DNA of 40,700 bases from Burkholderiales bacterium (GTDB taxonomy: Bacteria > Pseudomonadota > Gammaproteobacteria > Burkholderiales > Burkholderiaceae_C), in assembly GCA_019509985.1 (NCBI GenBank), contig JAEKLF010000098.1, forward strand, positions 1 through 40,700, given 5' to 3'. This document shows positions 1 through 7,605 of the stretch, in pieces. The notes beneath the pieces are model-generated. The model was not told where the DNA came from and made no database searches. It worked only from the letters and a program-made list of their open reading frames with translations. Each line of letters begins with the position of its first letter. Positions within the stretch are counted from its first letter, which is position 1. A program made the position numbers and the translations under genes.

Positions 1-602
1 AGGACGGCTCGTCCGAACCCCCGCTGAGGACGGCCGCGCTGCTGGCCTGGGTGTTCGCCGTGACCTGGTTCGTCAGCACCGCCATGGCGGCGCACCTGCC
101 GCGGCTGCTCGCGGCCGTGGGCACGGCGCCGGGCGCGGTCATCGCGATCGGCGCGCTGGTGGGGCCGGCACAGGTGGCGGGCCGGCTGCTGGAATTCGGC
201 TTCCTGCGGCGGCTGCACCCGTTGCACTCTGCGCGCGTGGCGGCGCTGATGCATCCGGTGGGCGCCGCGCTGCTGGCGGTGCTGGGTGCGCCGGTGGCCG
301 CCGTCTTCGCGCTGCTGCACGGCGCGGGCAACGGCATCCTCACCATCGCCAAGGGCACGCTGCCGCTGGCGCTGTTCGGCACCGCCGGTTACGGGCACCG
401 CCAGGGACTGCTGATGTTGCCGGCGCGCCTGACGCAGGCACTGGCGCCGTGGCTGTTCGGCATGCTGCTGGCCGATTTCGGCGCCGCCGTGCTGTGGGCC
501 TCGGCGGGGCTGGCGCTGAGCGCGCTGGCGGCGCTGCTGCTCATCCAGGTGCCGGCGCGGGCCGGCCATCCTGCCCCTGCATCTCTGGAGAAAGCCGCTT
601 GA
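1..602 (+). CDS. MFS transporter, C-terminal part (5' truncated by window)
   Basis: The frame is open from base 3 through the GTG at 51, so the gene begins outside the window and only about 200 residues are visible. These form hydrophobic, Ala/Leu/Gly-rich membrane segments separated by short basic loops (for example FLRRLHPL), as in the C-terminal six-helix half of a major facilitator transporter. Its TGA (600-602) overlaps the TTG start of the acetyltransferase by 3 bases, so translation is probably coupled. MFS genes of this sort accompany arsC and GNAT genes in arsenic clusters, so export of an arsenical or another drug is plausible. The substrate is inference; the fold is fairly secure. 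Confidence 0.75.
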   Translation, partial: DGSSEPPLRTAALLAWVFAVTWFVSTAMAAHLPRLLAAVGTAPGAVIAIGALVGPAQVAGRLLEFGFLRRLHPLHSARVAALMHPVGAALLAVLGAPVAAVFALLHGAGNGILTIAKGTLPLALFGTAGYGHRQGLLMLPARLTQALAPWLFGMLLADFGAAVLWASAGLALSALAALLLIQVPARAGHPAPASLEKAA

Positions 603-1156
603 AGATCCGCACTGCTTCGCCCGATGACGCCGCCGCCGTCGCGGCCATCTACGCGCCCGTCGTGGCCCACACCGGCATCTCCTTCGAGCTGGACCCGCCG
701 GACGCGCACGAGATGCGCAGCCGCATCGAGAAGACGCTGGCCGGCCTGCCGTGGCTGGTGGCCGAGGACACGGCCGGCGCCGTGTGCGGCTACGCGTATG
801 CCGGCAAGCACCGTGAGCGCGCGGCCTACCAGTGGTCGGTGGACACGACGGTCTATGTCCGCGAAGACATGCGCGGCCAGGGCGTCGGCCGGGCGTTGTA
901 CGAGCAGCTGTTGCCGCTGTTGGCGGAGCTGGGGTACTTCCAGGCCTTCGCCGGCATCGCCCTGCCCAACGCGGGCAGCGTGGGGCTGCACGAGGCGGTG
1001 GGCTTCGAGGCCCTGGGCGTGTATCGCAACGTCGGCTTCAAGAACGGCGAGTGGCGCGACGTGGGCTGGTGGCAGAAGACACTCAGGCCGCTGGAAGCAC
1101 CCGCAGCTCCACGGCCCTTCCAGCCGCCGGTTGACGCAGACTCTCGCCATGACTGA
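599..1156 (+). CDS. GNAT N-acetyltransferase, ArsN1/phosphinothricin acetyltransferase-like
   Basis: A 185-residue GNAT protein. It starts KIRTASPDDAAAVAAIYAPVV, the N-terminal signature of the Pat/Bar/ArsN1 group. The acetyl-CoA loop RGQGVGRALYE lies near residue 95, and ALPNAGSVGLHEAVGF is the usual C-terminal strand-turn-helix. The TTG at 599 is chosen because GGAGAAAG lies just upstream and the protein then begins at the family N-terminus; an earlier ATG at 449 would lie inside the MFS gene. Family members acetylate the amino group of phosphinothricin, methionine sulfoximine or arsinothricin. Placement beside arsC favours an arsinothricin-type role, but the sequence alone cannot set the substrate. 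Confidence 0.85.
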   Translation: MKIRTASPDDAAAVAAIYAPVVAHTGISFELDPPDAHEMRSRIEKTLAGLPWLVAEDTAGAVCGYAYAGKHRERAAYQWSVDTTVYVREDMRGQGVGRALYEQLLPLLAELGYFQAFAGIALPNAGSVGLHEAVGFEALGVYRNVGFKNGEWRDVGWWQKTLRPLEAPAAPRPFQPPVDADSRHD

Positions 1157-1577
1157 CATCACCATCTTTCACAACCCGGCCTGCGGCACCTCGCGCAACG
1201 TGCTGGCGCTGATCCGCCACGCCGGCATCGAGCCGCGCGTCGTCGAGTACCTGCAGACACCACCCAGCCGCGATGAGATCCGCGCGCTGGCGGCCGCCAC
1301 GGGCCAGCCGCTGCGCGCGCTGCTGCGCGAGAAGGGCACGCCCTTCACCGAGCTGGGCCTGGGCGACTCGGGCTTGAGCGACGAGGCCCTGCTCGATGCC
1401 ATCGAGCAGCACCCCATCTTGCTCAACCGCCCCATCGTCGTGACGCCGCTGGGCACGGCGCTATGCCGGCCGTCCGAGGCCGTGCTGGAGCTGCTGCCTG
1501 TGGGACCGCTGCCGCCGTTCACCAAGTCCGACGGCGAGGTGGTGCACGACAGCGGCGCGCGCCGCGCGGCGGCCTGA
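1149..1577 (+). CDS. arsC: Arsenate reductase ArsC (glutaredoxin-dependent)
   Basis: A 142-residue ArsC of the plasmid R773/Spx-like family, which reduces arsenate to arsenite with glutathione and glutaredoxin in the cytoplasm. The active site is FHNPACGTSRN with Cys12, the same position as the R773 enzyme. NRPIVV (about residue 94) and a later CRP arginine match the arginines that bind oxyanion in the family. The C-terminus carries a short extra tail ending in Ala/Arg. ATG 1149 overlaps the end of the acetyltransferase by 8 bases. No arsR or arsB is visible here; they may lie upstream of the window. Confidence 0.92.
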   Translation: MTDITIFHNPACGTSRNVLALIRHAGIEPRVVEYLQTPPSRDEIRALAAATGQPLRALLREKGTPFTELGLGDSGLSDEALLDAIEQHPILLNRPIVVTPLGTALCRPSEAVLELLPVGPLPPFTKSDGEVVHDSGARRAAA

Positions 1578-1579
1578 GC

Positions 1580-2098
1580 ATGCGCCGCCTTCGCTACGAC
1601 TGCACGGCCAGCCTGGACGGCTTCATCGCCGACCCGGACGGCGGCTACGGCTGGATCGTCGAGGACGCGAGCATCGACTTCGACGCGCTGTACGCCGAGT
1701 TCGACACCTTCGTCATGGGCCGCAAGACCTGGGACGTCATGCAGGCCCTGGGCGAGGCCAACCCGCTGCGCGGCCGGCGCGTCATCGTCGCGTCGCGCAC
1801 GCTGGACGCGGCGGCGCACCCCGGCGTGACCGTGGTACGCGACGACATTGCCCGCCATGTCGCGGCGCTGAAGGCCGAGCCGGGCGAGCGCGACATCTGG
1901 CTGTTCGGCGGCGGCGAACTGGCCGCCCAGCTGTTCGAGGCCGGCCTGGTGGACCGGCTGGAAGTGGCGCTGATGCCCGTGCTGCTGAGCCGCGGCATCC
2001 CGTTGCTGGCGCCGGGCGCGCAGCAGCGGCTGGCGCTGGTGTCGTCGCGCGGCCTGGCCAGCGGCATTCTGATGCTGACCTACGACGTGGTGCGCTGA
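1580..2098 (+). CDS. Dihydrofolate reductase-like (RibD C-terminal domain) protein
   Basis: A 172-residue stand-alone DHFR/RibD-C fold. It begins RRLRYDCTASLDGFIADPDG, which is typical of these reductases. VMGRKTWDVM and LFGGGELAAQLFEAGLVD follow; the latter is the NADP-binding Gly motif and helix, and VALMPVLLSRGIPL the penultimate strand. The ATG lies 2 bases after the ArsC stop, so it is the last gene of the arsenical-type operon. Members of this family are generally NADPH reductases of unknown substrate and are not expected to replace FolA. The link to arsenic is positional only. Confidence 0.85.
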   Translation: MRRLRYDCTASLDGFIADPDGGYGWIVEDASIDFDALYAEFDTFVMGRKTWDVMQALGEANPLRGRRVIVASRTLDAAAHPGVTVVRDDIARHVAALKAEPGERDIWLFGGGELAAQLFEAGLVDRLEVALMPVLLSRGIPLLAPGAQQRLALVSSRGLASGILMLTYDVVR

Positions 2099-2110
2099 CG
2101 GCCCAGCCGC

Positions 2111-2890
2111 TCAGGCCGCCTGCAGCTTCGGGAAGTCCGTCGACGCCACCACGTCGCGCCACTGCGCCGTCTCGCGCTCGACGAAGGCGTGCTTGTCGGC
2201 CAAGGCCTGCAGCGTGTCTGTGCCCAGCGGCAGACGCAGCGGCGGGTCGCTGGCTTCCACCAGGGTCAGCATCGCCTGCGCCAGGCGCTCGGGGTCGCCG
2301 GGCTGGTTCAGGCTGATCTGCTTCGCCGCCTCGCGGAGCCGGCCGGCGCTGGCGGCGTAGTCGTCCAGCACGCGGGGCGAGGTGACGAGGGACTGGCCCT
2401 CCAGGAACTCGGTGCGGAAATAGCCCGGTTCGACGACGGTGGCGTGGATGCCCAGCGGCGCCAGCTCGGCGTGCAGCGCCTCGGTCAGGCCCTCGACGGC
2501 GAACTTGGTCGAGCAATAGACGCCGAAGCCCGCGACCGAGCGGTAGCCGCCCAGCGACGAGATGTTGATGACATGGCCGGCGCGGCGTTCGCGCATCTGC
2601 GGCAGCACCGCGCGCGTCACGTTCAGCAGGCCGAAGACGTTGGTCTCGTACAGGCGCCGAACCTCGTCGGCGCTGGCCTCCTCGACGGCGCCCAGCAGGC
2701 CGTAGCCGGCGTTGTTGACGAGCACGTCGATGCGGCCGAAGCGCTCCGTAATGGCGGCGGCGTTGCGTGCCGTGGCGACGACCGCGTCGCCGTGGGCGAG
2801 CGCTGCGGCGGTGATGCTCGCGCCGATGCCACGCGAGGCGCCGGTGATCATCCAGACGCGCTTGAAAGTGGGGGTGGTGGTCGTGGTCAT
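2111..2890 (-). CDS. SDR-family oxidoreductase with apparent internal deletion
   Basis: A 259-residue classical short-chain dehydrogenase. TGASRGIG (16-23) binds NAD(P), NNAG is at 59-62, and Ser112, Tyr125 and Lys129 (YCSTK) form the catalytic set. The ATG at 2890 is chosen over an earlier in-frame start because AAGGA precedes it. Oddity: only about 43 residues separate the Gly motif from NNAG, against roughly 70-75 in this subfamily. After VVATARN the protein goes straight to ERFGRIDVLVNNAG, so strand 3 with its conserved Asp (adenine contact) and the next helix are missing. The reading frame is kept. It may be inactive. Divergent from the LysR gene at 3020. Confidence 0.8.
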   Translation of the reverse strand: MTTTTTPTFKRVWMITGASRGIGASITAAALAHGDAVVATARNAAAITERFGRIDVLVNNAGYGLLGAVEEASADEVRRLYETNVFGLLNVTRAVLPQMRERRAGHVINISSLGGYRSVAGFGVYCSTKFAVEGLTEALHAELAPLGIHATVVEPGYFRTEFLEGQSLVTSPRVLDDYAASAGRLREAAKQISLNQPGDPERLAQAMLTLVEASDPPLRLPLGTDTLQALADKHAFVERETAQWRDVVASTDFPKLQAA

Positions 2891-2989
2891 GAGGTGTCCT
2901 TGCTGAGGAAGTCGTTGCGGGGTGGGTCGGCCGATGGAGCGAAATCTAGGGCTGCGATTGCTCGTCAACTAGCCCAGAATCCCTTCATT

Positions 2990-3005
2990 GATTCGCAAGT
3001 GAATC
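2990..3005. promoter_or_regulatory. Candidate LysR operator between SDR and LysR genes
   Basis: A perfect inverted repeat, GATTC at 2990-2994 and GAATC at 3001-3005 with a 6-base spacer, lies 15 bases before the LysR ATG in the divergent intergenic region 2891-3019. LysR proteins bind dyads of this size and often repress their own gene from such a position. Assigning it to this regulator is inference. Confidence 0.4.
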
Positions 3006-3019
3006 GTGAGAATCCAGCC

Positions 3020-4273
3020 ATGGCCTTCAACGAACTCCGCGCGATAGCCACCTTCACCAAGGCCGCCGAGCTGGGCAGCCTGCGCCAGGCCGCCGTGGCG
3101 CAGGGCATCACGCCTCAGGCTGCCAGCCAGGCGCTGACGCAGCTGGAGGCGTATCTCGGCGTGCGCCTGTTCCACCGCACGACGCGCAAGCTGAGCCTGA
3201 CCGAGGAGGGCGAACGCTTCCTCGGCGCGGCCGCACCGGGCCTGCAGTCGTTGCAGCGCGCATTGCATGGCGCCCGCCAGGGCCGCGACGCCATCGCCGG
3301 CCCGCTGCGCATCGTCGCGCCGCGCTCCATCATGCTGCCGGTGCTGTGGCCGGTGCTGGAGGCGTTCTGCGCCGCCCATCCCGGCATCGAGCCCGACGTG
3401 CAGCTCGACGACCGCATCGGCAACTGGGTGGAGGACCGGGTCGATGTGGGTTTTCGCGCCGGCAGCCCGCCGGGTGACGGCGTCATCGCCCGCCACCTGT
3501 TGCCGCTGCAGCTCATCGTCTGCGCCGCGCCGAGCTATCTCGCGCGTCATGGCGCGCCGCAGTCCATCGACGACCTGGCCCAGCACCGCTGCAGCGGCTT
3601 TCGCCGCACCAACACCGGCAAGCTGATGCCCTGGGAGTTCGCGGTCGGCGGCGAGATCGTCGCCCGCGACATCGCCTCCGTCGTGATGACCAATGACGTG
3701 GAGCTGGAGGCCAACGCGGTGGTCGCCGGCCAATGCATCGGCCAGCTGGTGGGCGTGACGGCCGCCCCGCTGATCCGCGCCGGCCGCCTCGTGCCACTGC
3801 TGACCGCGCATGTGGCCGAGCACCTGGGCCTGTACCTGTACTACGGCAGCCGCGTGGCCCAGCCGGCGCGGGTGCGCGCCTTCATCGACCTGGCCGTCGA
3901 GCGTGTGGCCCGTCATTGCATTGGTGATTGCCGTCGCCCTCTCCGCGGCCTGGCGGGCCGTCGTGCGGTTCAGCCCAGAGCTGACGATCGATCTGTCGCA
4001 AGAGGAAATTCAAGCCCAGCTCGCCCCGAGGTTCCCGGCACAGAAATGCCTCCTGCAGGCCCTGTGTTTCGAACTGCGCGACCCCCAGGTGAGGCTGGAC
4101 GAGGGCGCGGACCGTATCGGCTTCTCCGCGCAGTTCGTGGCCACGCTGGGCAAGCGACGGATGCCTGGGGTCGTGACGTTCACGGGCAAGCCCCGCTACG
4201 TGCAGGACGCGGGCAGCTTCTATCTGGACGATGTCCAGGTGTCGGAATTCCAGATGACGGGCAACGCGCCTGA
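3020..4273 (+). CDS. LysR-family regulator with run-on C-terminus
   Basis: Residues 1-60 are a LysR winged helix-turn-helix (TKAAELGSLRQAAVAQGITP, then QLEAYLGVRLFHRTTRKLSLTEEG). Residues 90-296 are the effector-binding domain, ending at the usual RVRAFIDLAVERVA. A normal member (about 300 residues) would stop near 3920. Here the frame stays open to 4273, adding about 120 Arg/Gly/Pro-rich residues that are the wrong frame of the downstream DUF1439-like gene. The native stop appears to have been lost by deletion or frameshift at about 3900-3930. The divergent SDR is the likely target. The regulator core looks intact; the tail is probably junk. Confidence 0.8.
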   Translation: MAFNELRAIATFTKAAELGSLRQAAVAQGITPQAASQALTQLEAYLGVRLFHRTTRKLSLTEEGERFLGAAAPGLQSLQRALHGARQGRDAIAGPLRIVAPRSIMLPVLWPVLEAFCAAHPGIEPDVQLDDRIGNWVEDRVDVGFRAGSPPGDGVIARHLLPLQLIVCAAPSYLARHGAPQSIDDLAQHRCSGFRRTNTGKLMPWEFAVGGEIVARDIASVVMTNDVELEANAVVAGQCIGQLVGVTAAPLIRAGRLVPLLTAHVAEHLGLYLYYGSRVAQPARVRAFIDLAVERVARHCIGDCRRPLRGLAGRRAVQPRADDRSVARGNSSPARPEVPGTEMPPAGPVFRTARPPGEAGRGRGPYRLLRAVRGHAGQATDAWGRDVHGQAPLRAGRGQLLSGRCPGVGIPDDGQRA

Positions 4274-4460
4274 TTTCGACGAGGTCGTCAGGGTCCGCGG
4301 CCCCAAGGTCATGGAAGCGCTGTTGCGCAACGTACCGCTCTACACGCTGCGCGGCAACTCGACGCATGGCCAGCTGGCCAAGCTGGCACTGCGCTCAGTC
4401 CAGGTCGTGGATGGAAGGCTGCGCATCACCTTCCTCAACCCGCTGGGTTGGTTTGGCTGA
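3903..4460 (+). CDS. DUF1439-like membrane-anchored/lipoprotein-type protein
   Basis: In the frame beginning at GTG 3903 (TTG 3921 and GTG 3924 are alternatives) the product is about 185 residues. A hydrophobic segment VIALVIAVALSAAW is followed by VRFSPELTIDLSQEEIQAQLAPRFP and later FYLDDVQVSEFQM, resembling DUF1439 (YceB-like) envelope proteins. The start is uncertain because the 5' end lies inside the run-on LysR frame, and no good ribosome site is visible. No lipobox Cys follows the hydrophobic segment, unlike typical members, so the true N-terminus may have been lost in the same event that removed the LysR stop. Function in this family is not established. Confidence 0.6.
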   Translation: MWPVIALVIAVALSAAWRAVVRFSPELTIDLSQEEIQAQLAPRFPAQKCLLQALCFELRDPQVRLDEGADRIGFSAQFVATLGKRRMPGVVTFTGKPRYVQDAGSFYLDDVQVSEFQMTGNAPDFDEVVRVRGPKVMEALLRNVPLYTLRGNSTHGQLAKLALRSVQVVDGRLRITFLNPLGWFG

Positions 4461-4589
4461 ACCAGGCCCGGCGCCACAACGAAACATCGCCGCCGGTCGC
4501 GTCACAAACCGACGCGTTTGGTAATGCCTGGCTTCGTCGCTCGGGCCAAAACTTGTGATCCCAATCCCGTCATTTCTCGGAGACGGATC

Positions 4590-5783
4590 ATGAAGAGCAA
4601 GCAAATTCTCGCGCTGCCGCTGGCGGCGCTTTTGTTGCTGGGCGGCTGTGGCGGGGGCGGCGGCGATGCGGGCACGCCGGTCACAACGCCGTCCACCTCG
4701 ACGTCGGGCACGCTGAACCTCAGTCTCACCGATGCGCCGTCCTGCGGCTACGACCATGTCTACGTGACGGTGCAGAAGGTGCGCATCAACGCCAGCGCCA
4801 GCGCCGAAGAGAGCGACGCCGGCTGGACGGACATCAACGTCGGCCCCACGCAGCGCTTTGACCTGCTGGCCCTGCGCAACGGCGTGCTGGCGGGTCTAGG
4901 CCAGGTGCCACTGACGGCCGGCCACTATTCGCAGCTGCGCCTGGTGCTGGCGGAGAACGGCGGCAGCACGCCGCTGGCCAACTCGGTCGTGCCCACGGGC
5001 GGCGCTGAGGTGGCGCTGAAGACACCCAGCGGGCAGCAGAGCGGCCTCAAGCTCAACGCCAGCATCGACATCGCGGCCAATCAGATGGCCGACTTCGTGC
5101 TGGATTTCGACGCCTGCAAGTCCATCGTCACGGCCGGCAACTCCGGGCAGATCCTGCTCAAGCCGGTCGTCGCCGTCATTCCCAACCTGTTGTCGGGCGT
5201 CAGCGGCTATGTGGACACCAGCGTCGCCAACGGCAGCACCCTGGTCAGCCTGCAGCAGGGTGGCGTCATCATCAAGGCCACGGCGCCCGAGGCCAGCGGC
5301 CGCTTCGTGCTGACGCCGGTGGCACCGGGCAACTACGACCTGATCATCAAGGCCACGGCGCGGGCCAGCATGGTCGTCACCGCCGTGCCGGTCACGGCCA
5401 ACACCGTGACGGCCATCAGCACCAGCACCGCACCGCTGGCGCCAGCGCTCGCCATCGATGGCCAGGCCAGCGGCAGCGTGATGGCGGCCGGCGTGGCCGC
5501 CACGGCCAGCGTCGCGGCGACACAGAAGCTCGCCGGCGGCAACGTCGTCACGCTCGCCGAGACCATGTCGGACTCGACCACCGGCGCCTACACGCTGACG
5601 CTGCCTGCCGCGCCGCCCTGGGTCGCGCCCTATGTGGCGGCGCCGGCCAGCCTGGTCTTCGCCGCGGACGCCACGGCCGGCCTGCTCTACACGTTCAACG
5701 CCGACCTGAACGGCACGGTCAAGACGGCCGGGCCTTTCGCGTTGACGGCGGGCGGCACGCTGGTGACCAACTTCGGCTTCTGA
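4590..5783 (+). CDS. DUF4382 domain lipoprotein
   Basis: A 397-residue secreted lipoprotein. The signal peptide MKSKQILALPLAALLLLGGC ends in a lipobox (LLGGC) followed by a Gly-rich linker and a Thr/Ser/Pro stretch. Residues about 40-210 (GTLNLSLTDAPSCGYDHVYVTVQKVRI) are a DUF4382 beta-rich domain; the rest is Ala/Thr/Val-rich beta sequence resembling a carboxypeptidase-regulatory fold (GRFVLTPVAPGNYDLIIKA). ATG 4590 is preceded by CGGAGAC; an in-frame ATG at 4518 would put the signal peptide internally. Such proteins are usually attached to the outer membrane; no enzymatic motif is seen. It converges on the SDR at 5795 with an 11-base gap. Confidence 0.85.
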   Translation: MKSKQILALPLAALLLLGGCGGGGGDAGTPVTTPSTSTSGTLNLSLTDAPSCGYDHVYVTVQKVRINASASAEESDAGWTDINVGPTQRFDLLALRNGVLAGLGQVPLTAGHYSQLRLVLAENGGSTPLANSVVPTGGAEVALKTPSGQQSGLKLNASIDIAANQMADFVLDFDACKSIVTAGNSGQILLKPVVAVIPNLLSGVSGYVDTSVANGSTLVSLQQGGVIIKATAPEASGRFVLTPVAPGNYDLIIKATARASMVVTAVPVTANTVTAISTSTAPLAPALAIDGQASGSVMAAGVAATASVAATQKLAGGNVVTLAETMSDSTTGAYTLTLPAAPPWVAPYVAAPASLVFAADATAGLLYTFNADLNGTVKTAGPFALTAGGTLVTNFGF

Positions 5784-5794
5784 GCGCTGCGGGC

Positions 5795-6691
5795 TCAGGC
5801 CACGACCGGCCTGAGCAGGTCGGCGATGCCGATGCGCTGCGCAAAGTCCACGCGCACGCGCTCGGCCACGTCGGTCACCGCGGCGGCGCCGTCGTCGAGA
5901 AAGTCAACGACCGAGCGGAACGGCCGCTCGCCGTGCGGCAGGCCGACGATGCGCGTGACCTCGTCGGCCACGGCCTGCGGGTCGGCTTCGGGCGGCATCA
6001 ACGCGGACAGCCGCGCGCCGATCTGGTCCATCAGCCCGACGTAGCGGTCATAGGCGGCGGCGGTCTCGCTGTCCGCAGGCCCGCCGGCGTTGGCGAAATG
6101 CCCGGTCCCGTTCGTGAAGGCGCCGGGCACGACGATGCCGGTCTCGATGCCGAAGCGCGCCAGCTCCCAGGACATCGTCACCGCGAGCGAATCCATCGCC
6201 GCCTTGGCCGCGGCGTAGGGCCCGAGGAAGGGCGGGAAGCCGCCACGCGTCGTCGTGCTGCCAACCCAGAGCAGCAGGCCTTTTTGCTGCGCACGCAGCA
6301 CGGGCAGCGCCGCGCGGTTGACGCGCTGGGCGCCGAGCACATTGGTGTCGTAGGCCGCCATCATTTCCTCGGGCGAAAAGGCTTCAGCAGGCCCGACGAC
6401 GAGGTGGCCGGCGTTATGTACGAGGCCGTCCAGGCGCCCCTGCTCGGCGACGACCGTAGCGACGGCCGCATCGGCGCTGGGCTGCGACAGCACGTCCAGC
6501 TCGACGACGCGCAGGTCCAGGCCGCGGGCAAAGCTCCAGTCGCGCAGCTCGCGCGCCCGGGCGGCGTTCTTCGTCGTGACGCCGCGCATGCTGGCGTAGA
6601 CGGTGTGGCCGGCGGTGGCCAGGGACTGGGCGCTCAGGCGGCCGATGCCGCTGGATGCGCCGGTGACAAGGATGACTTGATTGTTTTGCAT
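5795..6691 (-). CDS. SDR-family NAD(P)-dependent oxidoreductase
   Basis: A 298-residue classical SDR. VTGASSGIG near the N-terminus binds the cofactor, ELDV is the adenine-contact strand (present here, unlike in the SDR at 2111), NAG follows, and a YAAAK motif gives catalytic Tyr and Lys. The substrate-binding C-terminus is long (GAFTNGTGHFANAGGP), as in SDRs acting on hydroxysteroid-like or other bulky alcohols, but the substrate is unknown. ATG 6691 is preceded by GGAGAG. Its start lies 11 bases past the stop of the next SDR (6703-7467), so the two form an operon downstream of the promoter region at 7468-7605. Confidence 0.9.
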   Translation of the reverse strand: MQNNQVILVTGASSGIGRLSAQSLATAGHTVYASMRGVTTKNAARARELRDWSFARGLDLRVVELDVLSQPSADAAVATVVAEQGRLDGLVHNAGHLVVGPAEAFSPEEMMAAYDTNVLGAQRVNRAALPVLRAQQKGLLLWVGSTTTRGGFPPFLGPYAAAKAAMDSLAVTMSWELARFGIETGIVVPGAFTNGTGHFANAGGPADSETAAAYDRYVGLMDQIGARLSALMPPEADPQAVADEVTRIVGLPHGERPFRSVVDFLDDGAAAVTDVAERVRVDFAQRIGIADLLRPVVA

Positions 6692-6702
6692 GCTGCTCTC
6701 CT

Positions 6703-7467
6703 TCAGACGATGCCGCCGTTGACACGGACGGTCTGGCCGTTGACCCACGCACCTTGCGGCCCGGCCAGCACACTCACCATCGCGGCGATGTCCTCGGGCT
6801 GGCCCAGGCGTTCCAGCGGCGCCATCTTGGCCAGGCGCTCGACCTGCTCGGGCGTCTTGCCGTTCAGGAACAGGTTGGTCGCCGTCGGGCCGGGGGCCAC
6901 GGCGTTGACGGTGATGGCCTTGCCGCGCAGCTCCTTGGCGAGGATGTTCGTCATCGTCTCGATGGCGCTCTTGGTGGCGGCGTAGACGGCATAGCCCGGC
7001 AAGCCCAGGCCGATGACGCTGGTCGAGAAATTGATGATGCGGCCGCCGTGGCGCAGGCGTTTCGCGGCTTCACGCATCGCCAGGAAGCTGCCCTTGACGT
7101 TGATGTCGAACAGGCGGTCGAAGGTGGCGTCGTCGGTGTCGGCCAGATGCGGCAGTTCGTTGGCCATCGCGCCGGCGTTGTTGACCAGCACGTCCACGCC
7201 GCCGAAGGCCTCGGTGGCGGCGTCGAACAGCAGCTTCGCGGCGATTGCGTCGGCCACATTGGCCTGGATGGCGATGGCGCGGCCGCCGCGCTCGACGATG
7301 GTGTCGACGACCTGCTGGGCTTCACGGGCGCTGCCGGCGTAGTTGACGACGACGGCATGGCCGTCGGCCGCCAGGCGCTGCGCAATGGCTGCACCGATGC
7401 CGCGCGAGGCGCCGGTAACGATGGTGACGGGGGAAGAAGTGGTGTTGGTGGTGGAAGAGTTGCTCAC
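6703..7467 (-). CDS. SDR-family oxidoreductase (FabG-like)
   Basis: A 254-residue FabG-type SDR. TGASRGIGAAIA binds cofactor, VDVLVNNAG, NFSTSVIG with catalytic Ser, YAVYAATK with Tyr and Lys, and the C-terminal GQTVRVNGGI typical of this subgroup. The start is a GTG at 7467 with GGAG six bases upstream. The frame stays open far upstream to 8541 but that part is antisense to the LysR gene. First gene of the two-SDR operon and divergent from the LysR gene at 7606, the usual arrangement for a LysR-controlled reductase. Confidence 0.9.
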   Translation of the reverse strand: MSNSSTTNTTSSPVTIVTGASRGIGAAIAQRLAADGHAVVVNYAGSAREAQQVVDTIVERGGRAIAIQANVADAIAAKLLFDAATEAFGGVDVLVNNAGAMANELPHLADTDDATFDRLFDINVKGSFLAMREAAKRLRHGGRIINFSTSVIGLGLPGYAVYAATKSAIETMTNILAKELRGKAITVNAVAPGPTATNLFLNGKTPEQVERLAKMAPLERLGQPEDIAAMVSVLAGPQGAWVNGQTVRVNGGIV

Positions 7468-7530
7468 GGGGTGCTCCAGCTTGCTTGGGTTGGGAGGCAG
7501 GACCGGGGAGCGGCCCTGTGAGTTCAATGT

Positions 7531-7595
7531 ATTGTTCAGGCCGTTTCGGATAAATAAGCCAAACAAGACATCACAATCCATTCCAACTAAACAAT
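7531..7595. promoter_or_regulatory. AT-rich divergent promoter region with inverted hexamers
   Basis: The 138-base gap between the SDR operon and the LysR gene contains a markedly AT-rich stretch. ATTGTT at 7531-7536 and its inverse AACAAT at 7590-7595 flank GATAAATAAGCC-type sequence. This is where both promoters and the LysR sites must lie. Which bases are operator cannot be settled by eye. Confidence 0.4.
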
Positions 7596-7605
7596 TGGGG
7601 CGTCC

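Noticed and set aside
2891..2968. Longer SDR N-terminus from an upstream start
   Set aside because: Would add 26 Arg/Pro-rich residues and lacks a ribosome site; AAGGA sits before the ATG at 2890.
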